A stretch of 64,000 bases of DNA from Progne subis subis (lineage: Eukaryota; Chordata; Aves; Passeriformes; Hirundinidae): assembly GCA_022316685.1 (NCBI GenBank), contig JAKJHU010000539.1:62001-126000 (forward strand), in the 5' to 3' direction. The first letter of the stretch is position 1, and each line of letters begins with the position of its first letter. The position numbers and the translations under genes were made by a program. This document shows, piece after piece, positions 33,061 to 44,640 of the stretch. A model generated the notes under the pieces. The model made no database searches. It was not told where the DNA came from and worked only from the letters and a program-made list of their open reading frames with translations.

Positions 33061-33340
33061 GGGCCAGAGCCCAGGGAGCAAATCAACTTGCAGCTGCTGC
33101 CCCAGAGCAGGGAAGAGCAGGAATTGCTGGCTGGGAGAGACTCTTGCCAAGGGCCTGCAGCGCCAGGACACAGGCCATGGCTGGACGCTGCTTGGGGCCA
33201 GGGTGAGCTGGGATGTGGGGATGGACTTGTTCCCTGGGAGGGCGGTGGGACCCTGGCACAGAGTGGGAGGAAAAGCTGCGGCTGCCCTGGAATGGCTGGA
33301 AGTGTGCAAGGGCTGGTTGGAGGGGACTTCCTGCCCAGAG

Positions 33341-33428
33341 GGGATGGGATGGGATGGGATGGGATGGGATGGGATGGGATGGGATGGGATGGGATGGGAT
33401 GGGATGGGATGGGATGGGATGGGATGGA
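33341..33428. repeat. (GGGAT)n microsatellite, about 17 units
   Basis: Uninterrupted pentanucleotide run, directly followed by a purine-rich (GA, GGAA) tract to about 33545. Confidence 0.97.
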
Positions 33429-33545
33429 GCAGTGTAATGTGGGGTGCTTCCAAGAAAGAAAAAAGGAGAGAGAGAGAGACGGAAAGGAGAAAGGAAAAAG
33501 GAAGGAAGGAAGGAAAGAAGGAAGGAACGAACAAACAAAGGAAGG
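33429..33545. repeat. purine-rich low-complexity tract
   Basis: Almost only A and G on the plus strand (GAGA, GGAA, AAGG units). Confidence 0.9.
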
Positions 33546-33881
33546 GTTTTAAATTAAGCTCTGTATGTCTAATTTAATAAGCAACAATGTTGAATTTAGC
33601 AGCAATGCAATTTTATTTAAGTAGCATTTTATAATCAAGCATGTACAAAAATTTGGCAGTGATTAATTAAAAATAAGTACTGTTCAGATAAATCATAAAC
33701 AAAACTGACCACGGTATGGAGGGGGATTTCTCCCCCTACCTCACGTACAAAATGAAGTAATCCAGCTTAAAATTATATGCTGTATGCTAATACATATTCA
33801 TTAATATTTCCTGTAAATCTCCTCCTATTTTCAATTCTTAAATGCTACTTCACTATACTACATAGCACATGCTCCACTTGT
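33546..33881. other. AT-rich, no gene
   Basis: AT-rich sequence with a short hairpin 'agggggatttctccccct' near 33721. Nothing else supported. Confidence 0.35.
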
Positions 33882-34620
33882 TGTTAGGGGGTCTTCTTGG
33901 CCTTTTGGTGGTCTTCTTCAGATGAAGGCTCATCATCTTCCTCTCCTCCTATGAATAACCTTACTGATTGCATGTGCGCTCTAAGTTTTGTGTTATACAT
34001 AAATAAGCATTATGTGCCAAAAAGTAATTATTTCATGGATCAAACCACCACCCAAACTCCCTGCCTTGGAATAGTCCCAGCTTTGTCCATCTGAAGGCCA
34101 GTTCTATCTTAAGACATCCTGTATCCCATCACATCTGCAAAGGGCCCATCTCCCGACCTTGGAGTAGTCCCAGCTTTGGCCAATCCAGCTTTGAAACTCT
34201 TGCTTATCTCAAACTGCATCCTGGATCTTATTTTTCTCATGTAGCATCTGCCAAGGGGCCCATCTGCTTTGTAACACTACTCACATGTACTTTTTTCCTT
34301 TACTGCTTTATAACAAGTATTTTCTAATATATATATATATATATATTTTTAAATATTGATATGGTTACAACTAGCATGAATCATTTTCATTTATTACAAT
34401 TGCCCCCATTTCTCTTTTTAATCATATTGATTCATGCTTTTTAATTAAAACTGAATTTCAATTTCTTCTATATTCCCAATAATCCAGGTTTTTACGTTCT
34501 TTTATTTCAACCTCTAATTTTTCTAACGTCTCCCGTGCTGCATCAAGCTTTTAGCATTCCTTCTCAAATTTGATTAACATCTCTTGTGCTAGATGTAGTG
34601 GTTTTACATTTACTAAATTC
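33882..34620 (-). mobile_element. ERV5 remnant: LTR plus short internal stub
   Basis: 33882-34398 reads TGTAATAAAT ... CCCCTAACA in sense. It is preceded (sense) by a polypurine tract AAAAAGAGAAATGGGGGC, as at a 3' LTR. The stub 34399-34620 encodes a short coiled-coil-like Glu/Lys-rich stretch with stops. It ends exactly where the LTR at 34621 begins. A (TA)n run lies at about 34329-34347. Confidence 0.5.
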
Positions 34621-36524
34621 TGGTCTTAGTACTCACTCTTTTTCTGTGGGAGGTTGTAGCAGGATTTTTGGAGACAGACACAGAGAGGCCTTACCGTGCT
34701 GGGAAAGTTCTGCTGTTTTAGCACTGTCAAGGACGATGAGCCTGAGAACCAGGACACTGAGCCTGAGAACCAGCTTTTTCCCTCAACAAAATTGAAAACA
34801 AGTAATTTCAAAGGAATGCTTCTGCAGATAACACTAGCGAATAGTGTAGCCACTTGGTGCTCGTGGACACGAGAAGATAGCCAATAGCGAGTAGTAAAAT
34901 GCTGCATGAACAGCTTATGCACTATCATGATATATGTATAAAAGAGCCCTGTGTACCCTCAATAAATGAGCATTCACCATTACTTCTGTGAAGAAGATGA
35001 TTGACTCTGGTTGCTCCCTGTGTTTTAAATCACCTTTAGGAGAGAAACTAGGATAAAAACAAAGCAGGCTTAACCTTAAAAATGAACAAATAGTTTTATT
35101 AACACACACTAAAAGAATGGAAAAAGAAAGTTGGGGGAAAAAAACTAAAACAAAACAGAATGAAACTCTAAAAACACTTTTCTTTCCCTTTACAAACTGT
35201 TAACTTTCTTACAAAACAACATAAAGAGACAAAACTTGTAATTTTCAGCCAGTTTCACTATCTGACAATAGTCTTTCATTAACCCTTTAGGGGAAGAGTC
35301 TCTCTTAGAGTCATAGATCCCACTGACAACCTAGAACAGTTCTTTTGTGGGTTTTTTAAGCTGTCACAAAAACAACCGCCCGGGGAAACTTGCCTTTGTG
35401 ACCCCTCACATTATCAGGTTTTCAAGCTGCTTATGGGTCATGGGTCTTAGACTTTTGCATCCTGGGGTGTCACCTTTTAAAGATGAATGACTCCAAAGCA
35501 AAGGATTCTTCACCTCAAGGTACAGAGATATCTTCTCACTTCTTCACTGGCGCAAGGGGCTTCTCATCTTTATCTCTGTTCAAGCATCTTATAGGATATT
35601 ATTTAGTTCATCACAAATACATTTGCTTGAATCCACACACAAATCTAAACAATCATCTCCCCAAATGTGTATCTTTTCCATTATTTAAAGTAATCATCTA
35701 AATAGAGAGTTTATTTATTTAGGCTCAAATAAGAATTGAACAACCAACTCTTCAACCCTCTGTCCCAATAGTCTTTTCACTCTTGCTCTACTGATTTAAT
35801 GCTGTTTCTTCTTTATGTTCACTCTGTCCTTTTCCTTTTTCTCTCAGAGAAGGGCTAAGCTCTGGCAGCTTCATGTTGCCAGGAGAGGGTTAAATCTGCC
35901 TAGAGTCTTTTTTTCTCCCGCGGTAGCTTGTGGTATTAGATGTTGAAGGCCATGCTGGTGAGGGAGGAAGAACTCACACAGAAACATCAGAGATCAGAGC
36001 ACCTGGGCAGTCAGGATTCACAAAAAAACCTAGGCAGGATCATAAATGCCTTCTTAGCCCAGCCCTCGGTGTAAATCGGGGTGGCCTCAGCCTAAATGGT
36101 GCCCATAGCTCTTATCAGGGGCCCAGCAGAGATTTCTCCTGCTCCAGGGAAGCTTGGAGAAAGCAGTTGTTGTAAAGCAGCAACCTCTCCTTCCCCCCCT
36201 TCACCCGGGAGCCGATGGAATCCGGCCAGACCTCAGGCCAGCTCCCTCCCAAAATGGGGGAGCAGCAGGCTCAACTCGATGTTACTTGTCTCTCTCTGGC
36301 CAAAGGAAAGAAGGAAAAAGCCCACCTACAAGAAATCAAGGGTTTTCATATGGTACTTCCCAAAGTCGTAAATAACAATTTTCAGTAGTTAAAACAGATG
36401 CCAATATTCCAACTAACCCTCTGATAGGTTCCTGTCCTTTCTAAAGCAATTCCAAGGTCCTGACCTGGAGAATCATTCTACATTCTTCTAGAATGAAAAA
36501 ACTAAACTATACTAACCCATGACA
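34621..36524 (-). repeat. 3' LTR of ERV2 (1.5-kb family), interrupted
   Basis: Same family as 25002-26524. It is 1904 bases long because another LTR (34655-35036) sits inside it. The sense start TGTCATGGGTT overlaps the end of env B, whose stop codon lies within the LTR. That places it as the 3' LTR of the env B element. Confidence 0.82.
34655..35036 (+). mobile_element. nested solo LTR of the ERV3 family
   Basis: TGTAGCAGG ... CACCTTT in plus orientation, with a TATA box (34937-34944) and AATAAA (34961-34966). It matches, in the opposite orientation, the two ERV3 LTRs (41335-41681, 46030-46414). The host LTR sequence resumes on both sides. No clean target-site duplication was seen. Confidence 0.85.
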
Positions 36525-37688
36525 CTAGAGTAGTCTCTTTATGTTCAGTCGACATCTCTTCAGGTCCTTTCTTTTGAGTGAAAGTGGGTCTAGGTTTTAA
36601 TATCATCAAAGAATCTGGTTTCCCTTTTGCTGCCAATTCTGGATCAATGGGCATTGCTGTAATTTGCATTCCTTGTATCACTGGGTGGATTAGTCTAATA
36701 AGACATGGAATCATGCATGGTAAGAATAACAATCCTAATCCAGAACATAACAGCATAAATCCCACCTTCTTCCACCAGGCTCCTCCAAAGAGGTTATCCC
36801 ACCAATCCGTTTTTAGAATAGAATTCCACTTTTGAACAGGTACATGTGCCACCCTTTTAATTTCTTCAGCAAGTTTTGTGATGGCTTCCCCATGATCATC
36901 TCTCTCCACACAGCACTCAGATTCATTAAATCTTCCTCAAACTCCCCCTTCTTCAGCCAACAGATAATCTAGGGCAATTCTGGTTTGATATACAAATGCT
37001 CACATTTGTGAATGCTGCTTGGCCAGTAACTTCAGGGCATCAGAAGTATGGTTTGATACAACCTCCACTACCGCCTGGAGTCTTATCAACCGATTCAATA
37101 GATAAATTTGGGTCCTCTATCCCCAAGACCCATCTTCAGCCTAAGTTCCTGGGTCATAATATGCTGATTCTTTTTGCAGGCCATTTGTCTTCGCCCCATT
37201 CCTGGTTTCCCCCTGCCTTTGGGAAGTTGAGGTTTAAATCTCTTTTATTCCTTTCTAGAGTCTCATCAAGTGGTGTTCCTAGCATATTGCTCCTAGACCT
37301 TGGTATGACGAAGAAGGAGGGTCATATAACTCCTAAGGTACAGGTTCCCACCCACTTTTGAGGTAATTCACTCTATGCTCATTGCCCACAAAGGCAATAT
37401 TTTCCATCTGGGGCTTTCCATTTACTATCTGTGTTTTCTTGTTTTTCCCAAGAGGATTTTAGGTTGGTTTTTGTTTTTTTTGTTTTGTTCTTTTTTTTGA
37501 TTGGTAGGGGTTAGCTCCAGGACTTTTATGCCAGCACAAATCAGTTTGATTATTCCACTCACAATTAATTTCATTTGTTATACCCCAATACCCAGTTAAA
37601 ATTTTTGGTTGCCAGGTCTTAGTTTTATTATCCAAATTAACTACTAAGGTAGATATACAAGGAGTATATCCTACTACTTCATGATTGT
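36502..37688 (-). pseudogene. env: ERV2 env B (Cys-x6-Cys-Cys type), broken
   Basis: From the right: surface-subunit sequence with several Cys/Trp, then broken frames, then the transmembrane ectodomain with a heptad/immunosuppressive-type region (about 36940-36990). The Cys-x6-Cys-Cys motif has its first Cys codon changed to a TGA stop (about 36939). A membrane anchor and cytoplasmic tail follow and end at 36502, inside the LTR. The 136-codon frame 36909-36502 is the intact remainder. Truncated on the right by the LTR at 37689. Confidence 0.8.
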
Positions 37689-38321
37689 TGTGGTTTCAGG
37701 CAGATTTTGGGAGAAATCCTCCCAAGGGGGCCCCCTCCCCTCCCCCAACCGGTTTGGGAAAAGACTTCCTCAGAGAGAAGTGGAAAAAACTGTTTATTAA
37801 ACAGGCAAAGCACTCCCAGCACAATACCCGATGACAAGAGCTTTGTGCCGCTTACGGAGGGATAACAAACTTAAAGAAAGTCTCCTCTTGAAGATCGTCA
37901 CTGTGCTCCACCACTCTCTCTCCGCTGACGTTGGGAGAAAAGGAGATGTGCAGGGCTGGTCTTGGTGGGGTGGGTCCCCTGTGGAGGCCCCCGGTGCTTC
38001 CCCAGGTCCTTAGTCCGGAGAGATTGGAACAGTTCCGAGGAGAGAGAAAAAAAAAAAAAAAAAAAAAAAAAAGAAAGAAAAAAAGGGAAGAAAAATAAAA
38101 GCATCAGCTATTCTACAGTGTCTAACTACACTAGCACTAAACTAAAACTAACTAACTGCAGGGGAAAAAAACAACAGAGCTTCTTTCATCTTGCAGTGTT
38201 CCAACTCCCCCGCTTCAAGGTCACTCTGAGGAGCAGAGTTTTCCTGGGGAAAAACAAATGGCGCTTCCCCTCCCCTTTGCACCTAATAGATGATTGGGGG
38301 ATACACAGTCACCCTAGGACA
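37689..38321 (-). mobile_element. solo LTR related to the ERV-L-like LTR family
   Basis: Plus-strand edges TGTGGTTTC and CCTAGGACA. Sense start TGTCCTAGGG, as in the LTRs at 47285, 53257 and 59229. It also shares the 'actaactaac' and primer-side T/A-rich features but is clearly diverged. It contains an A-run at about 38046-38072. It lies exactly between two different env types. No matching flanking duplication was seen. Confidence 0.7.
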
Positions 38322-40738
38322 ACTATGTATTTCTTTCACTTTATGATGAACAGTTATCAGGGTTTTCTGCCCATCTTTCTTGATCTTTTCCAAAATTTCT
38401 AGTAAGTCCTGGTGAAGCAACAATTGCTTTACCAAAGTAAGGTTCATTCCAATGGGAGTAGGTGATAGTTTTGAATCAATGTATAATTCGATTGCAAAAG
38501 GTAATGAGTAGTAACTGGAGCTTTGTAAGAAAAATCACATCCTCTAATTTTAGTAAAATTGCAAGCACAAAAATTTGAATGGTTTTTAGTGTCTACTCCT
38601 ATGTTTTCTACAAATTCCATATCACAAGTAGTTCTAAAGCATGCACAACCATTACCTATATATATAAGGACTGTTTCTGGACCCTCGTTAGGATGAATTT
38701 CAAAATGACAGATATTTTTCTCTGTATCCAGACAAATATCTTGAGCTATAACTGCATTACTTTCACAGATAAACCCTTGTTGTTCTCGGACAATACAGGA
38801 TTCTAAGTTAACAGTTTGCCATTTCTCACCAATCTGATGGGCCCATTCCCTATGCTCGGAAGGGTAGAGAATAGCTCCATCATGATTCAATCCTAATGCA
38901 ATGATAGGGAATATCAAATGACCTGAGGCATTACATATGGTTAACACAAAAGCTGTGGCTGTGTTTGTAATGGGGTTGTAAGTAAAATTCACTAAGTTCC
39001 ACCAGGATTGGAATTCTCTTTCAAAGTCAGTGGCATTGTCCCAAATTATTTTCCAAATTTCAGTGGGAAAAGTGCCTTAGAGGCAGCAACTGACTGCATC
39101 CACAGGTGAGCCTGGGTACAGCTGAGGGCCAAAGAAACATTGTTTTGTGTAGCACTGAGTGCGTCAATTACCAATTTATGGTCATTCACATTTATCTTTT
39201 CCCAATTTGGTAATATGTTTGATAACAACCACTGATGTGTTCCCAAAGCCAAGAAGGACGACTGTAGTGGTTGTTGTAATTTAGTCAAGTGTCTAGTTGT
39301 GGCAGCCAATTTATTCAGTATTACTTCTAAATCAATACTATTTAGAATTCCCAATCCTCTTCCCATAACACCAGTTATGTCTCTAAGTGTCTGCTTTTTA
39401 AAAGAGTTCCACTTTTGCAATCAGGCTGTCCAACCTTCAAAGGAAGTCTGCAAGAAAGGTGAACAAGCTGGCTGAATTTCTGAGACATTATTTTGCATCA
39501 GCAATTTGGCTTGCTTAAGAGACCATGCTGGATTGAACAGTATTTGTTGTTGTCCTGTCTTCCTAATTATATATGGTCCAATTTCAGAAACTCTCGGGCT
39601 AAGCATAACCAGTGGTTGAGTTGGAGTGATGGTAATATGAGCTGTGGTAAATTGGGCTATAACATTTATTTTAAATTTAAAAGAAAGCCCTTGAGTATTT
39701 TTGGCCCAAAGACAAACTACTTCTACAGTTTGTGCTAGTGTGAAATTGTGCCAACAATCCTGCACGCTTGGGTGTGTGCAGACCTCTTTGTGCTTATATA
39801 TTTGGTTTGTCAGAACACTGATGGAGGTTGCCTTCCTATAGGTGGTTCCATTAATCATTCAACACCCTATACTAATTTTTTCTCCCACTATCCCTTGAAG
39901 CTGCCAAGTTTTTTATTTCTCCCATTCCTGCCTAGTATATACCTGATTTTAATGCTTAACAACAGCTGAGAGGTTTAAGTCTTCCACATTTCCCATGGAG
40001 CCAGTAAAATGAACAAAAGCTTGGGACCAGGGCCATTCAGTATCATATTGAAAAAAGGGGTTTTCAGTCTCTTTCAATTGTTGGGGGCTGACTATTGTAC
40101 TCAGTGTGGGCTTTGTTATGGGGTTTAGCTTAAATTTATAAATTAAACCTTTAAAGCCTGATGGATTCGTCAAGTTATTTTGCCAACGGCATGTCACATA
40201 AGTTGGCTTGACCAAAACAAAACTATACCAGCAATCAATTGGTTCATTATTACAATTCCTTGTAATTGCAATATTGTTGGTTCTGGGTCCTGAAGTGTAA
40301 TTACCCACATACTCTTGACGGCAGCACAGGGTAAGGGGAATTTGTTTAGTACAATTCCACTTTTTTGTAGGACACAGTTCTGCTGTAGGGATATATAAAT
40401 AATTTTTTCCACCACCATCTAAAAAAATTTCCAGCAATTGTAGTGGAGGAGGCTTTCTCATGGAGAGATCCTTCCACTTTTCTGCATGCTATCATATTTA
40501 CTTCATCCACTGTTCCACTTAGGGTTTTGATCCACTCCTTCTGATCCCATCCCAACTCATTCAGATGGTATGCCTCAGAGCCATGCTGCACTACAGTTGC
40601 TCGGTTTGGATGGTGATCTTTGGGATAAGATCCTAAAACATTTGTGTACCTGATGATAGCTTCAGACCACGGCCACTCCGAAGAATCCTGGCCGTGGTAT
40701 TGTGGTAGGATGCAGAAAAATATCACCAGTTTTATCAT
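38322..40738 (-). pseudogene. env: ERV2 env A, different env type, broken
   Basis: It starts with an ATG at 40738 and a signal-peptide-like hydrophobic N-terminus, then Trp/Pro-rich surface-subunit sequence in overlapping broken frames (40738-39949, 39858-39421). A helical, heptad-bearing segment (39420-39046) and a Cys-rich segment (38992-38444) with many Cys and N-glycosylation sites follow. No Cys-x6-Cys-Cys motif is seen. It ends against the LTR at 38321 without a membrane anchor. The family is not named here. It looks like a long Env distinct from env B. Confidence 0.7.
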
Positions 40739-41334
40739 GGTTCAGATGATCCTCATGTCCCTCGGGGTTCTTCTGTAAAAGTAAACAACAGAAAAATCCT
40801 GCCACTAGGAGGCAGAGACAATGGTTAGAATGATGGAATTATCCAGTGTGGATTTATCCGATGCTCTTTCCCTAGGGCATCAGAGGCTACCCATGCGTAT
40901 TTATTCAGAGGGGTTTTTAGTACTAGGGGTACTTCCCCTGCAGTAGGAAGGTCCACCAGAACAGGTTGTCCAGGGTAATGTGCAGGATTCTTGGGATCAT
41001 CCGGTCCCTGTAGTGAAGGAATCATGCTTGGAGCTGTTGGGCAGAAAGCAGTAATTTTGGGACACCCGTTTACTCCCCATCTACCATTCACTCCTCTAAC
41101 TGCTTCCCATAACTGGACATCCCAATTTCCCTCCTGTGGTTTCAAAAGTCATTTCAAGAGACCATTGGTCCTTTCTACGATCCTGTTAGCTTGAGGGTAG
41201 TAAGGGGTGTGAAAAATCCATTTAATTCCTTCACTTTTTACCCACTCCTGTACAACTCTAGCAGTGAAGTGGGATCCATTATCAGATTGAATTTCCTGAG
41301 GTTTTGGGAATATTCCAAGCCACTCCTGTCAAGG
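40739..41334 (-). pseudogene. pol: ERV2 pol: integrase C-terminal half
   Basis: Reverse-strand frames show the core's second Asp in a 'DNGSHFT' motif (about 41270) and an 'HTPYYP' stretch downstream. The C-terminal domain (41145-40828) has 'PGQPVLVDLP'. The pol-env order fits the downstream env A. It is cut on the right at the ERV3 3' LTR. Confidence 0.82.
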
Positions 41335-41681
41335 TGATGTCTCGGGGAGCAGCCGGAGTCAGTCACACTCTTCACAGAAGTAATGGTGAACGCTCGTTTA
41401 TTGCGGGTACACAGCGTTCTTTTATACATATAATTCTTGTGCATAAACTGTTCACGCGGCATTTTGCTACTTGTTATTGGCTACCTCCTACGAGCCCTAA
41501 GAGGCTATACTATTGGCTAATGTTATCTGCATAAGCATTCCTTTGCAGTTACCTGTTTACGACTTTGTTCAGGGGCCAACGGCTCGTTCCCAGACTCTTC
41601 GACCTTGGAGTGCTAAAGCAAACAGCATTTTCCCAACACTGCAAGGCCTCTCTGTTTCTATCTCCAGAAATCCTTCTACAA
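41335..41681 (-). repeat. ERV3 3' LTR
   Basis: TGTAGAAGG ... in sense, ending at 'gacatcacctt'. Preceded in sense by AAAAGAAAAAGCAGG, a plausible polypurine tract. Matches 46030-46414 and the nested LTR at 34655. Confidence 0.85.
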
Positions 41682-42850
41682 TTCCTGCTTTTTCTTTTGC
41701 ACAAGCTAAGCATTAGATATTGTCTTACGCAACATATTCTTAATACAAGACATTACACAACTTTGTACTAATAACCCTACTAATACAAGTAATAATATAA
41801 CAAACACTTGTTTAAAACCAAACTTCAGCCATCCCGTAATCCCAAGGCTACTTAACTAATCTCTAAATGCATCATTGCTTTCTTTTAAATCATGTAATTT
41901 GTTCTTCATTAATTGCAATTTTTTTGTGAATTGATCCAGAATGGTCAGACATGTTCATGCAGCACATTCCTTCAAACTCTTCACACCCATGGTTATGCAC
42001 TAAAAGCAAAAATCAGTCGCAGCACGGTTTTGCAAAACAGCATGATTAACACTGGTAACATCCACTGATAGCTCATCTAAAATTTGGCTAGTCACATTCA
42101 ATTCTGATTTTGTCCAGCATGCTATCTGCTTTAATGTGGTCATTGCTCTGGCGGCTGTTGCTCCTGGTATAAACATGGATGTTAACACTGTCCCAGCCTG
42201 GGACCAGAATTTGGGATCGCCCATGTCTATACAATGAGCTAATTGAGGGGATCCTGCAACACTTGTTGACACCATGAGCAGAAGGCACACAACACATGAG
42301 AGCGTTTTACCATGCGGACTTGCCATATCCCTGTTTTAATGGCCCACACTGTCTGCACAAATCTCCAATCTGCTACTCCACCAAAATCTCCAGGAACAGG
42401 GTTAGGTATTCCCAACACTACCTGTGCTGCTTGATAAAAGGCACCAAGGGTACCACTATAGCAATGGTCACACAAACCACCCTCACGCCAAAGCTTTAGT
42501 GTCTCTCTCAAATCGTGCACCACAAACTCCGCAGCTCACTTCTATAACTATTACTCCCTGACACTGAGGACACTCTTTTTCTTGCCACTCATGCAAGCCC
42601 TGGGAAAGTTACAATGATCCCAAGGGGCCTTGGTGACCAATAATGCACGCTACAACCCAGTCTGGGTCAGGAGGGCGTTGTTCACCAGCGGCCTCAACCA
42701 CCAGCTGTCTCAGAAAGGATTTGTGATCCTTCTTCCTTCTTTTCCTCCTTGCCGGCCGAGTCCATTTACTCGGTTCCCATTGTGGTCCAGATGCAAAGCT
42801 CAAAGGCTTGGGTGCAGCTGTTGTCAAATTCACCTCAGAGGTGCCCTGAT
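41682..42850 (-). pseudogene. env: ERV3 env, surface subunit mostly missing
   Basis: The left part encodes the transmembrane ectodomain ('LQNRAA' heptad region at about 42010-42030, degraded Cys-rich loop at about 41960-41990) and a membrane anchor (about 41790-41850). An ATG at 42326 opens with a signal-like peptide joined almost directly to the fusion-peptide region, so the surface subunit looks deleted. Further right (42850-42530) is a separate reading stretch with an Arg/Lys-rich run (RPARRKRRKK) and CxxC pairs. Several stops and frameshifts. Confidence 0.72.
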
Positions 42851-43660
42851 CGCTGACCAGCAGGTTTCAGAGTGACAGATGCCAGGGCCCTTGGAGATCT
42901 GTCAGTCTGGGACGAATTTGAGATCAGCTGCTCTGCCCAGAAGTGTTCTTCTTATCTTCTCCGGAACTGACCATCGGGCTTTTTATCTTCAGAGGGCTTG
43001 TGGTGTTCACTGCATGCAGAAGGCTTACTGTGACCCTGTTCAGCATGAAACCGCTTTGTCAGCAATGCATGAGTAAAAACCACCCCATCTTGGCTCTTAC
43101 TTGGCAGCTGCTGCCGCCACACAACTTAGTAAGGTATCTCTGGGTTTTTACCAGCTTAAGTCTTTAGTAAATAAATTCCAAGTGGACACTAAACAAGTAT
43201 TTCACTAAGAGATGATGAAATGTTAAAATTAAAAGCAAGTCAGATTGCAGCTGTAATTATACTACATTAGAAACTCCAGTTGGTGGGGATCCATTCACTA
43301 TATAGAGAGAAATTAGTAATCAAGGTAAGATTAGTAATCAAGGACAGAACATTTGTTTCCTGCATGCTTTTCCAGGCTTGGAACCAACAGAGTTGACTAC
43401 ATGGAGAGTTGACTAGGGTGAACTTGGAACTCACTCTCTCTGGCAGGAGACTAGTTAAGAAGTGTTACTGATAACAAAGAAGAAAAATTATACAACATTG
43501 ATTATTACAAATTTATTATTATTATTATTATTATTACTACTACTACTATTATTATTATTACTTTGTTCTCATCTGCTTTTAACATTTGTCTCTTACAAGT
43601 CTTCATCCATTTCTGTAGAAGCCTAACTCTTTTTCCATTCCCCTGTGGCAGCTCCCATCC
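42851..43660 (-). other. stretch between the CEPT1 stop codon and env
   Basis: No coding frame recognised. The right part could be CEPT1 3' UTR. It includes an ATT/TTA trinucleotide run (about 43508-43560, with AATAAA in sense). No long poly(A) tail is visible on the sense strand. Confidence 0.4.
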
Positions 43661-44640
43661 CTAGTGATGGTTCGAGGGCATGGGGCAGCCCTTGATGCAG
43701 AACACGTGGATGTGCAGGTGGGCAGCAATTCTGGCTGCACACGCTGACACAGTATCGGAGCAGGTCAGACAGGGACAGGATCAGGGCAATCCAGTGGACA
43801 ATATGCTCATCAATAAAGCTGTTAAAATGCTTGGTCAAGGAACAGCAATGCTGGGCCTATGAATGCTGTGTCATATAGATGCATTTCACTCTTGGTCACG
43901 TGGGCAACCACCAGTTGATTTGTGATCTTGGCAGACCCAAAGCCAAAAGTCAGGATGTAGAGGCAGAGGTGCCTCTCAAAGAGCTGCACAGCAGATTTCT
44001 TGTAGATCATTGCAGCCGAGGCAATCACGGAGCCAATATGGAGAAAAGGTGAGAGGACACTTGTTCCTGCTGAAGTGGATCCATTTTTGCCAACTTCAGT
44101 TTGTACAGGAGAATATGGTTCCTGCCACAGTACAAGGAGCTGGGGGTATTTTTACCTGAATGTTTCAGTCTTAGAATCAGAGATTGCTAAAAAGGTGGTT
44201 CTCCAATCACTGCCAGTAAATGCATGATTATTGTGAAGACTTGTACCTTAGTCACATCAATCATGCCGAAGTGCAGAGTTCCTGAGATGTACGTCTGTCA
44301 GTGTGTGTAGTAAAACATGAATGCCACAGCAAAACAACAGAAGAACATCCAGTCAGGGTTGTTGTCCAGCTGCACAACCATACAAGTTCCCAAAACCACA
44401 AAGACTGTGGACAATGAATCACAGCTATGATCAAAAAGCTCTGTTAACAGAGTGCTGCTATTTGTCCTTCTTGCTTGTTTTCCATCTGTAGCATTGAGGG
44501 ACTGGAATGCCACAGGCACAAGCAATGAATGTCCCAGAAGGCGTCTGCCTTTGAAGATGTTGAGCAGTAACATACTAATAACAGAGTTGTAAATATATTT
44601 ATTAACAATCAGATGATGATGATCAGACTGGGGGAAGTCC
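43661..44640 (-). pseudogene. CEPT1: CEPT1-derived intronless sequence (choline/ethanolamine phosphotransferase)
   Basis: Reverse-strand frames, broken by frameshifts and stops, follow CEPT1 from its first membrane region to the end. The CDP-alcohol phosphotransferase signature shows as DGKQARRT ... ELFDHSCDS (44486-44430); its conserved Gly is replaced by Thr. 'NPDWMFFCC', '[12 protein letters not shown]', '[13 protein letters not shown]' and '[14 protein letters not shown]' follow, and the frame ends in SNHH-stop (43663-43661). CEPT1 makes phosphatidylcholine and phosphatidylethanolamine in ER/nuclear membranes. About 980 bases cover several exons with no intron, so this is a cDNA copy. The N-terminal quarter is missing. 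Very similar CHPT1 is the alternative source. Confidence 0.9.

Noticed and set aside
33721..33760. Hairpin 'agggggatttctccccct' as a functional RNA element
   Set aside because: Short, isolated, no supporting context.
43661..44640. CEPT1 segment as a functional gene
   Set aside because: Several stops and frameshifts, missing N-terminus, and the catalytic-motif Gly replaced by Thr.
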